Below are positions 25,021 through 36,687 of a stretch of DNA of 64,000 nucleotides, piece after piece. Each line of letters starts with the position of its first letter. The first letter of the stretch is position 1. The stretch lies in contig NZ_OZ060923.1 in the NCBI RefSeq assembly GCF_964059965.1, positions 868,001-932,000 on the forward strand, written 5' to 3'. The notes under the pieces were generated by a model that was given only the letters and a program-made list of their open reading frames with translations, did no database searches and had not been told where the DNA came from. A program made the position numbers and the translations under genes. This DNA comes from Fukatsuia anoeciicola (lineage in GTDB: Bacteria; Pseudomonadota; Gammaproteobacteria; Enterobacterales; Enterobacteriaceae).

Positions 25021-26616
25021 GTGTTAAGTGCTAATAATATTACCATGCAGTTTGGCAGCAAGCCACTATTTGAGAACATCTCTATTCAATTCTCTGCTGG
25101 CTATCGTTATGGACTAATTGGTGCCAATGGATGTGGCAAATCTACTTTAATAAAAATCCTTGGTGGTGATTTATTACCAAGTAATGGCAATGTTTCCTTT
25201 GATCCTAATCAACGTTTAGGTAAATTACATCAAGATCAATTCGCTTTTGAAGAATGTAGTGTGATTAATACTGTAATTATGGGACATAAAAAATTATGGT
25301 TAGTTAAAACAGAACGTGACTTAATTTATTCTTTAACTAAAATGAGCGAAGCAGATGGCTACAAAGTAGCTAATCTAGAAGCTTCCTATGGCGAAATGGA
25401 TGGTTATAGTGCTGAAGCGCGAGCTAGTGAGTTATTACTTGGTATAGGTATTCCTCTTAAACAGCATTATAATTTAATGAGTAGCATTGCTCCTGGCTGG
25501 AAGCTTCGAGTATTATTAGCACAGGCTTTATTTGCTGATCCTGATATTTTATTACTTGATGAGCCCACTAATAACCTTGATATAAATACTATTCGCTGGC
25601 TTGAGCAAATATTAAATGAACGTAATAGCACTATGATTATTGTTTCTCATGATCGTCATTTTTTAAATATGGTTTGTACTCACATGATAGATTTAGATTA
25701 TAATGAATTACGGCTCTATCGAGGTAACTATGATGAATACATGGCTACAGCTACTCAGGTTCGTGAACGCTTATTATTAAATGTTGCTAAAAAGAAAGCG
25801 CAAATTTCTGAATTGCAATCTTTTGTTAGTCGTTTTAGTGCTAACGCGTCTAAATCTAAACAGGCTACTTCACGCGTTCGTCAGATTAATAAAATTCAAT
25901 TAGATGAAGTAAAGATTTCTAGTCGTCAGAATCCTTTTATTCGCTTTGAGCAAGACAAAAAATTATTTCGTAATGCATTAGAAGTACAAGCACTTAGTAA
26001 AAAATTTGGCCAACATAGTTTGTTTAATAACCTAGATTTAAGGGTTGAAGTTGGCGAAAAAATTGCTATTTTAGGTACTAATGGTATTGGTAAATCTACT
26101 TTACTAAAAATATTAATTGGCGAGCTTACTGCTAGTACAGGTATAATAAAATGGTCAGAAAACAGTAAAATTGGCTATTGCGCACAAGATCACGCTAGCG
26201 ATTTTGAAGTTAATTTAACGGTATTTGATTGGATGAATCAGTGGAAACAAGAAAAAGATGATGAGCAAGTAGTACGTAGTATACTTGGGCGTTTGCTATT
26301 TAATCAGGACAGTATTAATAAAAAAGTGAGTGTTCTTTCTGGTGGCGAAAAGAGGCGTATGCTCTTTGGTAAATTCATGATAATAAAGCCAAATATTTTA
26401 GTAATGGATGAGCCAACGAATCATTTAGACTTGGAATCTATAGAAGCTTTAAATATAGGATTAGCATTATATAAAGGCACACTAATTTTTGTTTCTCATG
26501 ATCGTAAATTTGTTAGTTCATTAGCAACACAAATTATTGAGATAACTCAAGATAAAATTATTGATTTTAAAGGTAACTATGAAGACTATTTGTATAGTCA
26601 AGTAATTAAATCCTAA
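25021..26616 (+). CDS. ybiT: ABC-F family ribosome-associated ATPase YbiT
   Basis: 531 aa, one residue from the E. coli length. It has two ABC domains in tandem and no membrane part, as expected for ABC-F translation factors that bind the ribosomal E site; the exact role of YbiT is poorly known. The first domain has Walker [10 protein letters not shown] and Walker [12 protein letters not shown]; the second has GTNGIGKST, signature LSGGEKRRM and [10 protein letters not shown]. The linker between them keeps [18 protein letters not shown]. The start is GTG, giving [13 protein letters not shown]. It is separated from thrS by a short gap and may be transcribed alone. Confidence 0.95.
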   Translation: MLSANNITMQFGSKPLFENISIQFSAGYRYGLIGANGCGKSTLIKILGGDLLPSNGNVSFDPNQRLGKLHQDQFAFEECSVINTVIMGHKKLWLVKTERDLIYSLTKMSEADGYKVANLEASYGEMDGYSAEARASELLLGIGIPLKQHYNLMSSIAPGWKLRVLLAQALFADPDILLLDEPTNNLDINTIRWLEQILNERNSTMIIVSHDRHFLNMVCTHMIDLDYNELRLYRGNYDEYMATATQVRERLLLNVAKKKAQISELQSFVSRFSANASKSKQATSRVRQINKIQLDEVKISSRQNPFIRFEQDKKLFRNALEVQALSKKFGQHSLFNNLDLRVEVGEKIAILGTNGIGKSTLLKILIGELTASTGIIKWSENSKIGYCAQDHASDFEVNLTVFDWMNQWKQEKDDEQVVRSILGRLLFNQDSINKKVSVLSGGEKRRMLFGKFMIIKPNILVMDEPTNHLDLESIEALNIGLALYKGTLIFVSHDRKFVSSLATQIIEITQDKIIDFKGNYEDYLYSQVIKS

Positions 26617-26704
26617 TTAAAACACTTATTTTTTATTCTTTTTATAAGTATCAACTATAGTTATTAACTAGATAAGTTTTAAACTGTAGTATTAAGGAAT
26701 TAGA

Positions 26705-28660
26705 ATGCCTATTATTACTTTTCCTGACAGTAACCAACGTTATTATGATAACGCGGTTTCTGTTTTTGATATTGCTAGTGATATTAGCATTAGTTTAGCG
26801 GAAGCATGCATTGCAGCTCAAGTAAATGGTCAACTCGTTGATGCTAGAGATTTAATAAAAGAAGACGTGCAACTTACAATTATTACAGCTAAAAATAATG
26901 AAGGGTTAGAGGTTATTCGTCATTCTTGTGCACATTTATTAGGACATGCCATTAAGCAACTTTGGCCTGATACTAAAATGGTTATTGGTCCAGTAATAGA
27001 GCATGGTTTCTATTATGATATTGAGTTAGAGCACCGATTGACACAAGAAGATTTATTTTTATTAGAAAAAAGAATGCATGATTTGGCTGCTAAAAATTAT
27101 AATATAATTAAAAAAAAAGTTAGTTGGCAACAAGCTCATGATATTTTTTATTCGCGTAATGAAGACTATAAAGTTTTAATTCTTAAAGAAAATATTTCTC
27201 CTGATAGTTACCCTACCTTATACTATCATCAAGAGTATATTGATATGTGTCGTGGCCCTCACGTACCAAATATACGTTTTTGTCATAATTTTAAATTACA
27301 AAAAATTTCTGGTGCCTACTGGCGTGGTGATAGTAAAAATAAAATGCTACAACGCATTTATGGTACTGCATGGGGCAATAAAAAACAGCTTGTAACCTAC
27401 CTAAAAAAGTTAGAAGAAGCAGTAAAACGTGACCACCGTAAAATAGGCATACAACTTGATCTATATCATATGCAGGCAAACGCTCCTGGAATGGTCTTTT
27501 GGCATGCTGATGGTTGGACTATTTTCCGTGAACTGGAAAATTTTATACGTATTAAGCTTGAAGAGTATCAGTACCAGGAAGTAAGAGGACCCTTTATGAT
27601 GGATTATGAATTATGGAAGAAAACTGGTCACTGGAATAACTATGGTGAACACATGTTTATCGTCTCATCAGAAAATCGTGAATACTGTATTAAACCAATG
27701 AATTGTCCTGGACATATACAAATTTTTAATCAAGGAATAAAATCCTACCGTGATTTACCACTTCGTATGGCAGAATTTGGTAGCTGTCATCGTAATGAAT
27801 CTTCTGGTGCATTGCATGGCTTAATGCGTGTACGTAGCTTTACGCAGGATGATGCTCATATTTTTTGTACAGCAAAACAAGTACGTGCCGAAGTAAATAA
27901 TTGTATCAAGATGATTTATGATATATATAGCGTTTTTGGTTTTAAAACAATTAAAGTTAAGCTCTCTACTCGACCAAAAAAACACATTGGTAACGATGAA
28001 ATTTGGCTAACTGCTGAGAAAGATTTAGCAGCTTCATTAGTTGAAAATGGTATTGATTTTGACCTACAACCAGGTGAAGGAGCATTTTATGGGCCAAAAA
28101 TTGAATTTACCTTGCATGATTGTTTGGAGCGCGCATGGCAATGTGGTACTGTGCAACTTGATTTTTCATTACCAAGTCGTTTAGATTCTTTTTATATTGA
28201 TAAGGATAATCAGCGGAAGATACCTGTAATGATTCATCGGGCTATCTTAGGATCAATGGAACGTTTTATTGGCATATTAACCGAAGAGTATGCTGGATGC
28301 TTCCCTACATGGCTTGCTCCACTACAAGTGGTAGTTATAAATATTACTGAAAATCAGGCAGATTATGCCCAAAAAATTAGCCAGAAATTACAAAATATAG
28401 GCATTCGAGTAAAAGTAGACTTGAGAAACGAAAAGATTGGCTTTAAAATCCGTGAACATGTATTACGTAGAGTTCCTTACCTATTTATATGTGGGGATAA
28501 AGAAGTTAAATTAGGTAAAGTTTCAGTTCGTACACTTGGTATCCGTACTCGTAGTAGTACTGTGCATAATAAAGATTTAGGTTGTTGTGATTTTAGTATT
28601 ATTACAAACCAACTACTTAAAGAAATTCACAACCGTAGTCTTTATCAACTGGAGGAATGA
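26705..28660 (+). CDS. thrS: Threonyl-tRNA synthetase
   Basis: 651 aa. It has the N-terminal TGS domain ([19 protein letters not shown]), the editing domain with [10 protein letters not shown], and the class II catalytic core with zinc ligands in KPMNCPGH, and a C-terminal anticodon-binding domain. It starts a conserved translation cluster thrS-infC-rpmI-rplT-pheM-pheS-pheT-ihfA. In E. coli thrS mRNA carries a tRNA-like operator for self-repression; the short 88-base leader here (26617-26704) is too degenerate for me to say whether it survives. Its stop lies four bases before the infC start. Confidence 0.98.
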   Translation: MPIITFPDSNQRYYDNAVSVFDIASDISISLAEACIAAQVNGQLVDARDLIKEDVQLTIITAKNNEGLEVIRHSCAHLLGHAIKQLWPDTKMVIGPVIEHGFYYDIELEHRLTQEDLFLLEKRMHDLAAKNYNIIKKKVSWQQAHDIFYSRNEDYKVLILKENISPDSYPTLYYHQEYIDMCRGPHVPNIRFCHNFKLQKISGAYWRGDSKNKMLQRIYGTAWGNKKQLVTYLKKLEEAVKRDHRKIGIQLDLYHMQANAPGMVFWHADGWTIFRELENFIRIKLEEYQYQEVRGPFMMDYELWKKTGHWNNYGEHMFIVSSENREYCIKPMNCPGHIQIFNQGIKSYRDLPLRMAEFGSCHRNESSGALHGLMRVRSFTQDDAHIFCTAKQVRAEVNNCIKMIYDIYSVFGFKTIKVKLSTRPKKHIGNDEIWLTAEKDLAASLVENGIDFDLQPGEGAFYGPKIEFTLHDCLERAWQCGTVQLDFSLPSRLDSFYIDKDNQRKIPVMIHRAILGSMERFIGILTEEYAGCFPTWLAPLQVVVINITENQADYAQKISQKLQNIGIRVKVDLRNEKIGFKIREHVLRRVPYLFICGDKEVKLGKVSVRTLGIRTRSSTVHNKDLGCCDFSIITNQLLKEIHNRSLYQLEE

Positions 28661-28663
28661 AAT

Positions 28664-29212
28664 ATTAAAGTCGGAAAAAGAATTCAACCGGTGCGACCTA
28701 ATCGAATTAACAGAGAAATCTGTACAAAAGAGGTTCGCTTAACAGGTATTGATAGTGAACAGATTGGCATTTTTAGTCTAAATGAGGCTCTTGAGAAAGC
28801 TCAAGAAGCAGGTGTAGATTTAGTAGAGATTAGTCCTACTGCAGAACCACCAGTCTGTCGTATTATGGATTATGGCAAATTTCTTTATGAAAAGAGTAAG
28901 TTAATAAAAGAGCAAAAAAAGAAACAAAAAGTTATTCAAGTTAAAGAAATAAAATTTCGTCCAGGCACTGATGATAGTGACTATCAGATAAAGCTACGTA
29001 ACCTGATACGCTTTTTAGAAGACGGCAACAAAACTAAGGTTACCTTACGGTTTCGTGGACGTGAAATGGCGCACCAGGAAATTGGCAGAGAAATGCTTGA
29101 ACGTATCCGCAAAGATTTATGCGAGACGTATGATTTAGCTATACTTGAGTCTTTTCCTGCACGAATTGAAGGTCGTCAAATGATCATGGTTCTTGGGCCT
29201 AAGAAAAAATAG
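28664..29212 (+). CDS. infC: Translation initiation factor IF-3 (AUU start)
   Basis: 182 aa when started at ATT 28664-28666. This start gives (M)[15 protein letters not shown], matching the E. coli N-terminus (M)KGGKRVQTARPNRIN. The nearest standard start, a GTG at 28691, would cut nine conserved residues. A strong GGAGG lies at 28651-28655. The rare AUU codon is the basis of IF3's control of its own translation in E. coli, since IF3 rejects non-standard starts. The linker and C-domain are intact ([25 protein letters not shown]). It directly follows thrS. Confidence 0.96.
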   Translation: MKVGKRIQPVRPNRINREICTKEVRLTGIDSEQIGIFSLNEALEKAQEAGVDLVEISPTAEPPVCRIMDYGKFLYEKSKLIKEQKKKQKVIQVKEIKFRPGTDDSDYQIKLRNLIRFLEDGNKTKVTLRFRGREMAHQEIGREMLERIRKDLCETYDLAILESFPARIEGRQMIMVLGPKKK

Positions 29213-29379
29213 CGGGTATTTAATCTATTATGAAAACATAATTTTATAATAATTAAAGTTAAGGTATTAGTTATTATTAATTGTTACAATAAGCTTTAAG
29301 TAGTAAGGATTAATTTTTTCTGTTAGTTAGATTATTTAATTTATTTAATTTAATTAATAATACATAGTGGATATATTTA

Positions 29380-29583
29380 ATGTTAAAGAAAAAAATAAAA
29401 ACTATACGTGGTGCTGCTAAGCGATTTAAAAAAATTGGGAGTGGTACTTTTAAATGTAAGCATTCTGGCTTACGTCATATCCTAACTAAAAAATCGACCA
29501 AATGTAAACGTCATTTACGTCCAAAAGGTTTAGTATCTAAAAATGATCTAAGTCTAATTATAACGTGTCTACCGTATGCATAA
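29380..29583 (+). CDS. rpmI: 50S ribosomal protein L35
   Basis: 67 aa, two more than in E. coli. A small, very basic protein with [19 protein letters not shown] and [13 protein letters not shown]. It lies between infC and rplT; in E. coli this pair is translationally repressed by L20. Confidence 0.97.
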   Translation: MLKKKIKTIRGAAKRFKKIGSGTFKCKHSGLRHILTKKSTKCKRHLRPKGLVSKNDLSLIITCLPYA

Positions 29584-29625
29584 ATAATTTTATTTTAAAT
29601 TAAAGACGATATGGAGGAGAGGTAA

Positions 29626-30009
29626 ATGGCTCGAGTAAAACATAGTGTTAGTTCACATGCGCGGCATAAGAAAGTATTAAAAAAAGCAAAAGGATATTAT
29701 GGTGCGCGTTCACGTGTATATCGTGTTGCTTTTCAGGCAGTAATTAAAGCTGGGCAGTATGCTTATCGCGATCGTCGGCAACGTAAGCGTCAGTTTCGCC
29801 AATTATGGATTACACGCATCAATGCAGCTGCACGTGAAAATAATCTATCTTATAGTAATCTTATTAATGGTCTAAAAAAATCCTCTATTGAAATAGATCG
29901 TAAAATCCTAGCTGATATTGCGGTTTTTGATAAAGTAGCTTTTGCCGTTTTAGTTAAAAAATTAAAGTTAGTGCTAAAATTTAAAAGAAAAGAACTAGCG
30001 CTAGCGTAA
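29626..30009 (+). CDS. rplT: 50S ribosomal protein L20
   Basis: 127 aa, about nine longer than in E. coli because of a Lys-rich C-terminal extension ([11 protein letters not shown]). The conserved body is clear: [34 protein letters not shown] and [14 protein letters not shown]20 organises 23S rRNA during assembly and represses rpmI-rplT translation in E. coli. The Shine-Dalgarno GGAGAGG is strong. Confidence 0.97.
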   Translation: MARVKHSVSSHARHKKVLKKAKGYYGARSRVYRVAFQAVIKAGQYAYRDRRQRKRQFRQLWITRINAAARENNLSYSNLINGLKKSSIEIDRKILADIAVFDKVAFAVLVKKLKLVLKFKRKELALA

Positions 30010-30036
30010 GTTATAAATAAAAAGAAGGTGACATAA

Positions 30037-30081
30037 ATGCTATTATTCTTCTTTTCTTTTTTGAATACCAATTACTCGTAG
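30037..30081 (+). CDS. pheM: pheST leader peptide PheM
   Basis: A 14-codon open frame, MLLFFFSFLNTNYS, with four Phe codons in five positions, preceded by AAGAAGGTGA. E. coli PheM is also 14 aa with a run of Phe codons. It lies between rplT and pheS and is followed about 30 bases later by an intrinsic terminator, the usual arrangement of phenylalanine-sensing attenuation. The peptide itself probably has no function other than pausing the ribosome. Confidence 0.88.
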   Translation: MLLFFFSFLNTNYS

Positions 30082-30113
30082 TTATATATAAAAAAATAAA
30101 AGATAGAACTAAT

Positions 30114-30137
30114 ACCTCCCATTGTGGAGGTTTTTTT
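30114..30137 (+). terminator. pheST attenuator (intrinsic terminator)
   Basis: Stem ACCTCC/GGAGGT (30114-30119 with 30126-30131), loop CATTGT, followed by seven T. Its position after pheM and before pheS makes it the attenuator controlled by charged tRNA-Phe. Confidence 0.92.
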
Positions 30138-30324
30138 ATATTAAAATAACCAAAAATTTATTATAAAAATATAGATAGCACTACAAAGACAGAGGTATAG
30201 TACGTAGTAATCTTTATATATACGAAAATTATAAGCATCAAAGTAACGCAAAAATTTACAGTACTCACTACAATTTTATGAAACTTACATATATAGATAA
30301 CACTTACTAGAGGATAAAAAAACA

Positions 30325-31308
30325 ATGTTGTGTCTTGTAGAATTAGTTGCTAAAGCTAAAGTAGCCATAAAAAATGCTAAAAATATTACTGTTCTTGATG
30401 CAATACGTGTCGAATTTTTAGGTAAAAAAGGCTATTTAAGTCTTCAAATGATATCATTACGTAATTTACCAATTAAAGAGCGTCCTATAGCTGGTACGAT
30501 AATTAATCAGGCTAAACAAAAAATACAAGAAATGCTTAACATCCGTAAAGAAATACTAAGATCAAAGATGCTTGATACGCGTTTAGTAGTAGAAACTATT
30601 GATGTTTCACTACCTGGACGTCGCATGGAAAACGGTGGACTACATTGTATAAGTCAAACTATTGATTACATTGAAACTTTTTTTAATAAACTAGGATTTT
30701 CTGTTGTAACAGGACCAGAAATTGAAAATAATTATTATAATTTTGATGCACTAAATATTTCGGCTCACCATCCAGCCTATGCTGATCATGATACTTTCTG
30801 GTTTGATAGTACTCGTTTATTACGTACTCAAACCTCAGGGGTTCAGATTCGCGTTATGCAAAGACAGCCACCACCAATTCGTATTATTGTGCCAGGACGT
30901 GTCTATCGTAATGATTATAATAGTACTCACACGCCAATGTTTCATCAAATGGAAGGCTTAATGGTTGATCATAATATTAGTTTTGCTAATCTAAAAGGAA
31001 TTATCCATAATTTTCTGAAAAATTTTTTTGAAGAGGATCTGCAGATTCGTTTTCGTCCTTCTTATTTCCCATTTACCGAGCCTTCTGCCGAAGCTGATAT
31101 TATGGGTAAGAATGGTCAATGGCTTGAAGTGCTTGGTTGTGGTATGGTTCACCCAAATGTGCTACGTAATGTGGGTATCAATGAGAGGAGTTATTCTGCT
31201 TTTGCCTTTGGTATAGGAATAGAGCGCCTTGCTATGTTGCGTTATGGTGTTAATGATTTACGCGCATTTTTTAAAAATGATTGGCGTTTTCTCAAGCAGT
31301 TTAATTAA
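30325..31308 (+). CDS. pheS: Phenylalanyl-tRNA synthetase alpha subunit
   Basis: 327 aa, the same length as in E. coli. It is the catalytic subunit of the alpha2-beta2 enzyme. Class II motifs are seen: [20 protein letters not shown] segment (here [16 protein letters not shown]), [14 protein letters not shown] (motif 2 region), [14 protein letters not shown] and the motif 3 [14 protein letters not shown]. The N-terminal coiled-coil arm is present. It is followed by pheT with a 13-base gap. Confidence 0.98.
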   Translation: MLCLVELVAKAKVAIKNAKNITVLDAIRVEFLGKKGYLSLQMISLRNLPIKERPIAGTIINQAKQKIQEMLNIRKEILRSKMLDTRLVVETIDVSLPGRRMENGGLHCISQTIDYIETFFNKLGFSVVTGPEIENNYYNFDALNISAHHPAYADHDTFWFDSTRLLRTQTSGVQIRVMQRQPPPIRIIVPGRVYRNDYNSTHTPMFHQMEGLMVDHNISFANLKGIIHNFLKNFFEEDLQIRFRPSYFPFTEPSAEADIMGKNGQWLEVLGCGMVHPNVLRNVGINERSYSAFAFGIGIERLAMLRYGVNDLRAFFKNDWRFLKQFN

Positions 31309-31321
31309 GATAGGATTTTTT

Positions 31322-33709
31322 ATGAAGTTCAGTGAACTTTGGTTACGTGAATGGGTTAATCCTGCTATTAGTATTGATTTATTAGCTGATCAACTTACTA
31401 TGGCAGGTATAGAGGTTAGTGCAATTAATGCTATTACAAGTGATTTTTATGGTATAGTTGTTGGTCACATTATTAAATGCAGTAAACACCCAAATGCAGA
31501 TAAACTACGAGTAATAAAAGTTGATATTGGTACAAATAATCCCTTAAATATTGTTTGCAGCGCACCAAATTGTCGGCAAGGATTAAAAGTGGCAGTGGCT
31601 ACTGTAGGTGCAGTACTGCCTATTGGGCTTAAGGTTAAAACAACTAAGATACGAGGTATTTTTTCTGAAGGAATGCTATGTTCGGCATTTGAACTTAGTT
31701 TTGATGAAGATAAGGTTAATATTATTGAACTACCTATTTCAGCATCTATAGGTATAGATATTTATGAATTTTTAAAATTAAATGATAATATTATTGAGGT
31801 TAATGTAACTCCGAATCGTGCTGATTGTTTAAGCATTATTGGTATAGCTCGTGATTTAGCTGTTATTAATAAATTATTATTAACAGAGCCAGAAATTACT
31901 CCACTAAGTGTTACCTTCCAAAATACTTTACCAATTCATGTATTAGAAACATCAGCATGCCCCCGTTATCTTAGTAGAATAGTCAAGGGAGTTAATTTAT
32001 CTATTACTACTCCAAAATGGATAAGCGAAAAGTTACATCGTTGTGGTATTCATTCAATTGATCTAGTAAATGATATCATTAATTATGTATTGATGGAATT
32101 AGGACAGCCAATGCATGCTTTTGATCTAGATCTAGTTGATAGTGAAATTATTGTTCGTTTTGCAGTAAAAGATGAAGAGTTAATATTACTAAATGGTAAT
32201 AAAGTATACTTAGATATTGATACATTAGTTATTGCCGATCGACAAAAGGTGTTAGCAATAGCTGGTATTTTAGGTAGTCAGCATTCTAGTATTAATAAAC
32301 AGACCCGCAATATATTATTAGAATGTGCTTTCTTTAATCCATTAGTAATTACTGGTCGTCCCCGTCGCTATGGTTTATATACTCATGCTTCTCATCGTTA
32401 CGAACGTGGAGTAGATCCAGCATTACAATACAAAGCAATGGAAAGAGTAACCCGTTTGCTAATTGATATCTGCGGTGGAAAAGTAAGTTCAATTATTGAT
32501 ATAACTACAAAACAAGCTCTGCCAAAAAAGATAACCATGAACCTACAGTATAAAAAATTACACCATTTATTAGGATACTCTATTCCAGAGCAGCAAGTAA
32601 GCGATATTTTATGTCGCTTAGGGTGTAAAGTAATAAAAGAAGAAAATGGTTGGCAAATTATAGCTCCAAGTTGGCGTTTTGATATGCAGATTCAAGAAGA
32701 TTTAATTGAAGAAATTGCACGTATTTATGGATATAACCATATCCCAAATATACCAATAAAAACAGATTTACCAATGACTTCACGTTTTGAAACGTATTCG
32801 TCATTTAAGCGAATAAAAATACTATTAGTTGATCGTGGTTATCAAGAAGCTATAACCTATAGTTTTGTTGATCCTAAAATACAGGCTCTGCTACATCCAC
32901 AACAAGAATCTCTAGTTCTACCAAACCCAATCTCTGCTGATATGTCAGTTATGCGTTTATCATTATTAACTGGCTTGCTCTCTACAGTAATTTATAACCA
33001 GCATCGTCAACAAACACGTTTACGTATATTTGAAACTGGTCTATGCTTTACTCCTAATAAATTAGCTGAGTTTAAAGTAAGACAAGATCTAATGCTTGCT
33101 GGTGTTATTACTGGTAATTATTTAGAAAAGCATTGGGATTTTCCTAATCGACAAGTAGATTTTTATGATTTAAAAGGGGATCTTGAGGCTGTTCTAGAGT
33201 TTAGTGGTAAGCTATCTAAGGTACAATTTTGTAGCAAAAACTATCCAGCATTACACCCAGGACAAAGTGCAGGAATTTATTTATCTAATGAATTAATTGG
33301 TTTTATAGGTGTAATTCACCCAAGATTAGAAGAAAAGCTAGGTTTGCATGGTCGTACAGTGGTGTTTGAATTACAGTGTAACAAGCTAGTAAATCTTACC
33401 TTACCTAATGTTTGCGAGATATCTCGTTTTCCAGTAAATCATCGTGATATTGCTATTGTTGTAGCTAAAGATATCCCAGTAGCAGATATTTTAGCAGAAT
33501 GTAAGAAAATTAGCGTAAATCAAATAGTTGGAGTAAACTTATCTGACGTATACTATGGCAAGGGTATTAGTAAAAGCCATAAGGGCTTAACTATTAGTTT
33601 AACGTTGCAGGATACTACTAAGACATTAGAAGAAAAGGAAATTACTGCTATTATTAAAAAGTGTGTAATAGCCTTAAAACAACGATTTCAAGCATCCTTG
33701 AGGGATTGA
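31322..33709 (+). CDS. pheT: Phenylalanyl-tRNA synthetase beta subunit
   Basis: 795 aa, exactly the E. coli length when started at ATG 31322 ([14 protein letters not shown]). A longer open frame extends upstream into pheS, but this ATG fits the family start and has AGGA upstream. Domains in order are the N-terminal EMAP-like tRNA-binding domain with [13 protein letters not shown], the B3/4 editing region, the B5 domain, and the C-terminal anticodon-binding ferredoxin-like fold with [14 protein letters not shown]. ihfA follows after four bases. Confidence 0.98.
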   Translation: MKFSELWLREWVNPAISIDLLADQLTMAGIEVSAINAITSDFYGIVVGHIIKCSKHPNADKLRVIKVDIGTNNPLNIVCSAPNCRQGLKVAVATVGAVLPIGLKVKTTKIRGIFSEGMLCSAFELSFDEDKVNIIELPISASIGIDIYEFLKLNDNIIEVNVTPNRADCLSIIGIARDLAVINKLLLTEPEITPLSVTFQNTLPIHVLETSACPRYLSRIVKGVNLSITTPKWISEKLHRCGIHSIDLVNDIINYVLMELGQPMHAFDLDLVDSEIIVRFAVKDEELILLNGNKVYLDIDTLVIADRQKVLAIAGILGSQHSSINKQTRNILLECAFFNPLVITGRPRRYGLYTHASHRYERGVDPALQYKAMERVTRLLIDICGGKVSSIIDITTKQALPKKITMNLQYKKLHHLLGYSIPEQQVSDILCRLGCKVIKEENGWQIIAPSWRFDMQIQEDLIEEIARIYGYNHIPNIPIKTDLPMTSRFETYSSFKRIKILLVDRGYQEAITYSFVDPKIQALLHPQQESLVLPNPISADMSVMRLSLLTGLLSTVIYNQHRQQTRLRIFETGLCFTPNKLAEFKVRQDLMLAGVITGNYLEKHWDFPNRQVDFYDLKGDLEAVLEFSGKLSKVQFCSKNYPALHPGQSAGIYLSNELIGFIGVIHPRLEEKLGLHGRTVVFELQCNKLVNLTLPNVCEISRFPVNHRDIAIVVAKDIPVADILAECKKISVNQIVGVNLSDVYYGKGISKSHKGLTISLTLQDTTKTLEEKEITAIIKKCVIALKQRFQASLRD

Positions 33710-33713
33710 ATTT

Positions 33714-34013
33714 ATGGGGCTTACCAAAGATAAAATATCAGAAAATCTACTTAATAAGTTTAAGATACTTAATCAGGAAATAACTAAAATTCTGGTAGAC
33801 TTATTCTTTAGTGAGATACGCTATGCTTTACAGAATGGCGAAGAAGTTAAGCTATGTAATTTTGGTAGCTTTAAGTTACGAGATAAACCTACACGTCCGG
33901 GACGCAATCCAAAAACTTCTGAACCAAAACTTATTACGGCACGTCGTGTTGTAACTTTTCGTCCTTCTGATGAATTTAGAAAACAAGTAATAAATGCTGC
34001 ACCTAAAAAATAA
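33714..34013 (+). CDS. ihfA: Integration host factor alpha subunit
   Basis: 99 aa, the same length as in E. coli. A DNA-bending protein of the HU/IHF family that pairs with IhfB. The beta-arm with RPGRNPKTSEP (the proline that intercalates into DNA) and the GEEVKLCNFGSFKLRDK core are intact. It ends the pheST operon as in E. coli. Its classical partners (sigma-54 promoters) have probably lost part of their use here because rpoN is a relic. Confidence 0.97.
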   Translation: MGLTKDKISENLLNKFKILNQEITKILVDLFFSEIRYALQNGEEVKLCNFGSFKLRDKPTRPGRNPKTSEPKLITARRVVTFRPSDEFRKQVINAAPKK

Positions 34014-34969
34014 TTAATTATTTAATAGCCTAAATAATATAAATTTATGTTATATATAATTTATGTACTTATTTAAAGTATTTTTAGGTTTAAGAAAAAA
34101 CTTTAGAATACTTAAATATTTTATAACAGCATCTAATATGCTTTAAAGCATATTAGATGCCAGAAATGTTAATTCCTAGGTAATTAATACTCTTATATTG
34201 AGAGAATATTAGAATAGTTATTTACATCAAGTATTAATTCTAAGATATACATCTTAGTAGTTAGTCTATTATGTATTAAATAAAGATAATTATTTAATTC
34301 ATGATATTAAATTTATATTTTATATAAGGAATCTATTTTATTCATGTATAGGTTAGATTTTTCTTTTCTTTATACTATAAAAATTAACTAAATTTTAATA
34401 AATCATTAATAATAATATTACATAAAATAAATCATTTTATATTATACATTAGGTAATAAAGTTATTGCTATCCTTTCATAGAATTATATAAGATTTATAT
34501 GGCTATATAAAACTCTTAAATTAAGATGAACACCTTATTTATAATAAATATTTTATTTTTAGAGATACCTAATTTTTTTAAAATTATTAAATAATAATAA
34601 ATTATTTAAATTTTACTTTATATACTAGCTAATACTAAATATATCTAAATCCTTTAAGTTATGTATCTTTACTAAATTATTTAATGTTTTAGAATTAAAG
34701 TTTAGATAATCATTACTAAAAAATTTAAATAAGTTATTTTTAAATATAGAAGCAATATCTCTGTTGCTAGTGTATTATGAGTTAGGTAAGAGCAGCTTAA
34801 TTTACTATTAAAATATAACTAAACTAAAACTATAAGATATTGGTTTTTATTCTTTATTATTTTTAATAATCTTAAACAAAATACTAAATTATCATTAGCA
34901 GTTTATTATTTAATAATAACTAAAATAAATCCTGATACAAGATAATATTAGAAATAAAAAACAAAGATT
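34014..34969. other. Gap between ihfA and glnA
   Basis: About 950 AT-rich bases without a gene. A perfect 32-base palindrome (34129-34160) lies 115 bases after ihfA, and the glnA terminator is at the far end. Confidence 0.7.
34129..34160. repeat. Perfect 32-base palindrome downstream of ihfA
   Basis: The two 16-base halves (GCATCTAATATGCTTT and its complement) meet without spacer. It may cap the pheST-ihfA transcript, but no T-run follows. Confidence 0.9.
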
Positions 34970-35009
34970 ATTAAAAATAACTTACCGACTTTAAATCTAG
35001 CCGGTAAGT
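34970..35009 (-). terminator. Intrinsic terminator of glnA
   Basis: On the minus strand the stem ACTTACCGGC/GTCGGTAAGT (one G-U pair) is followed by TATTTTTAATAA. It starts about 12 bases after the glnA stop. Confidence 0.75.
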
Positions 35010-35020
35010 CTAGCTTAAAA

Positions 35021-36454
35021 TTATACGCTATAATACATTTCAAATTCAAGTGGATGAGGCGTCATCCGTATACGATCTACTTCTACGTTACGTAAAGCAA
35101 TGTAAGCATTAATAGTATCCTGAGTAAAAACACCACCATGGGTTAAAAATTCACAATCAGCATTTAAAGCTATTAGTGCTTCTTCTAAAGAGTTTGCCAC
35201 TGTTGGGATCTCCTTAGTCTCTTCCTGTGAAAGATCATATAAATTTTTATCCATTGCTACACCAGGATTAACTTTATTAGCAATACCATCAAGACCTGCC
35301 ATTAATTGAGCAGAAAAAGCTAAATAGGGGTTAGCAGCAGGATCAGGAAAACGAACTTCAATACGTCGCGCTTTAGAGTTACCAACAATAGGAATTCTAA
35401 TAGAAGCAGAACGATTACGAGCAGAGTAAGTTAACATAACAGGCGCTTCATAGCCTGGTACTAAACGCTTATAAGAATTAGTAGTGGGATTAGTAAAAGC
35501 ATTAATAGCTTTCGCATGTTTAATAATGCCACCAATATAGAATAGAGCCATTTGAGATAAACCACCATATTGATTGCCATCAAATAAGTTAATTTCTCCT
35601 TGTAATAGTGACATATGACAATGCATACCAGAACCATTATCGCCAAACATAGGCTTTGGCATAAAGGTTGCAGTTTTGCCAAAAGCATTAGCGATATTAT
35701 GTACAATATATTTATAAATCTGAACCTCATCTGCTTTTTTAGTCATGGTATTAAAACCAGTTGCCACTTCATTTTGACCTGCAGTTGCTACTTCATGATG
35801 ATGCGCTTCAATAGTTAGACCCATAGATTCCATCGTTAAACATAGAGCAGAGCGCAAGTCTTGTGAAGAATCTATTGGTGGAACAGGAAAATAGCCACTT
35901 TTTACTGCAGGCCGATGACCTTTATTACCAGTCCTATATTTAGTAGAAGAGTTCCACGCACCTTCAATATCATCTATAGCAACATGAGAACCTGAGATGC
36001 TACTACCAAAACGAATATCATCAAATAAAAAAAACTCGAGCTCTGGTCCAAATAATATGTTATCAGCAATTCCTGTTTTTTTTAAATAATTTTCTGCACG
36101 TTTAGAAATAGAACGTGGATCACGATCATATCCCTTTAGAGTACCTGGTTCACAAATATCACAATAGATAATTAGAGTAGCATTTTTGAAAAATGGATCC
36201 ATTACTGCTGTTTCAATATCTGGCATGAGTACCATATCAGATTCGTTAATACCTTTCCAACCAGCAATGGAAGAGCCATCAAACATTTTGCCATTTTTAT
36301 AAAAATCATTATTGATTTGATGAGCAGGCAAAGTAATATGTTGCTCTTTCCCTTTAGTATCGGTAAAACGTAAATCTACAAATTTTACTTCATTCTTTTG
36401 TATTATGTTTTTAACAGCAGATATTTCTTCGGCTAGTTTATCAGCAACGTACAT
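35021..36454 (-). CDS. glnA: Glutamine synthetase GlnA
   Basis: 477 aa, eight more than in E. coli, with the additions at the N-terminus ([20 protein letters not shown]). It makes glutamine from glutamate and ammonia with ATP as a dodecamer. Metal and substrate sites are intact: [47 protein letters not shown] and [10 protein letters not shown]. The adenylylation tyrosine is conserved in MDKNLYDLS. The start ATG has AGGAG ten bases upstream. The gene is divergent from typA as in E. coli. Its sigma-54-dependent promoter would be unusable if the rpoN relic is the only copy. Confidence 0.98.
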   Translation of the reverse strand: MYVADKLAEEISAVKNIIQKNEVKFVDLRFTDTKGKEQHITLPAHQINNDFYKNGKMFDGSSIAGWKGINESDMVLMPDIETAVMDPFFKNATLIIYCDICEPGTLKGYDRDPRSISKRAENYLKKTGIADNILFGPELEFFLFDDIRFGSSISGSHVAIDDIEGAWNSSTKYRTGNKGHRPAVKSGYFPVPPIDSSQDLRSALCLTMESMGLTIEAHHHEVATAGQNEVATGFNTMTKKADEVQIYKYIVHNIANAFGKTATFMPKPMFGDNGSGMHCHMSLLQGEINLFDGNQYGGLSQMALFYIGGIIKHAKAINAFTNPTTNSYKRLVPGYEAPVMLTYSARNRSASIRIPIVGNSKARRIEVRFPDPAANPYLAFSAQLMAGLDGIANKVNPGVAMDKNLYDLSQEETKEIPTVANSLEEALIALNADCEFLTHGGVFTQDTINAYIALRNVEVDRIRMTPHPLEFEMYYSV

Positions 36455-36687
36455 TCTTTGTATCTCCTAGATGAGTCATTGTTATCATATAACAACGATT
36501 AGCAGATATTTTATCTAAAAAGGTTTAATAGTAAAAATATTGCTTGAAAAAGACTACTGGAAAAATATTTTGTGTTAAAAAAGTAATTTTAGCACCTAAG
36601 CTATTTAAATAACCTACTTATGTCATATCATAAAAACTTACTATACATGTACAATACATTATTTATAAATATCTAAGGTAAAAAACT
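36455..36687. promoter_or_regulatory. Shared glnA/typA upstream region
   Basis: 233 bases between divergent genes must hold both promoters. In the glnA leader a perfect inverted repeat TTGTTAT-CAT-ATAACAA lies at 36479-36495. I could not recognise a sigma-54 promoter or a clear NtrC site. The GG and GC elements of a -24/-12 promoter are not visible. Confidence 0.45.

Noticed and set aside
31229..31321. Longer pheT start overlapping pheS
   Set aside because: The upstream extension is pheS read in another frame; the ATG at 31322 gives the exact family start and length.
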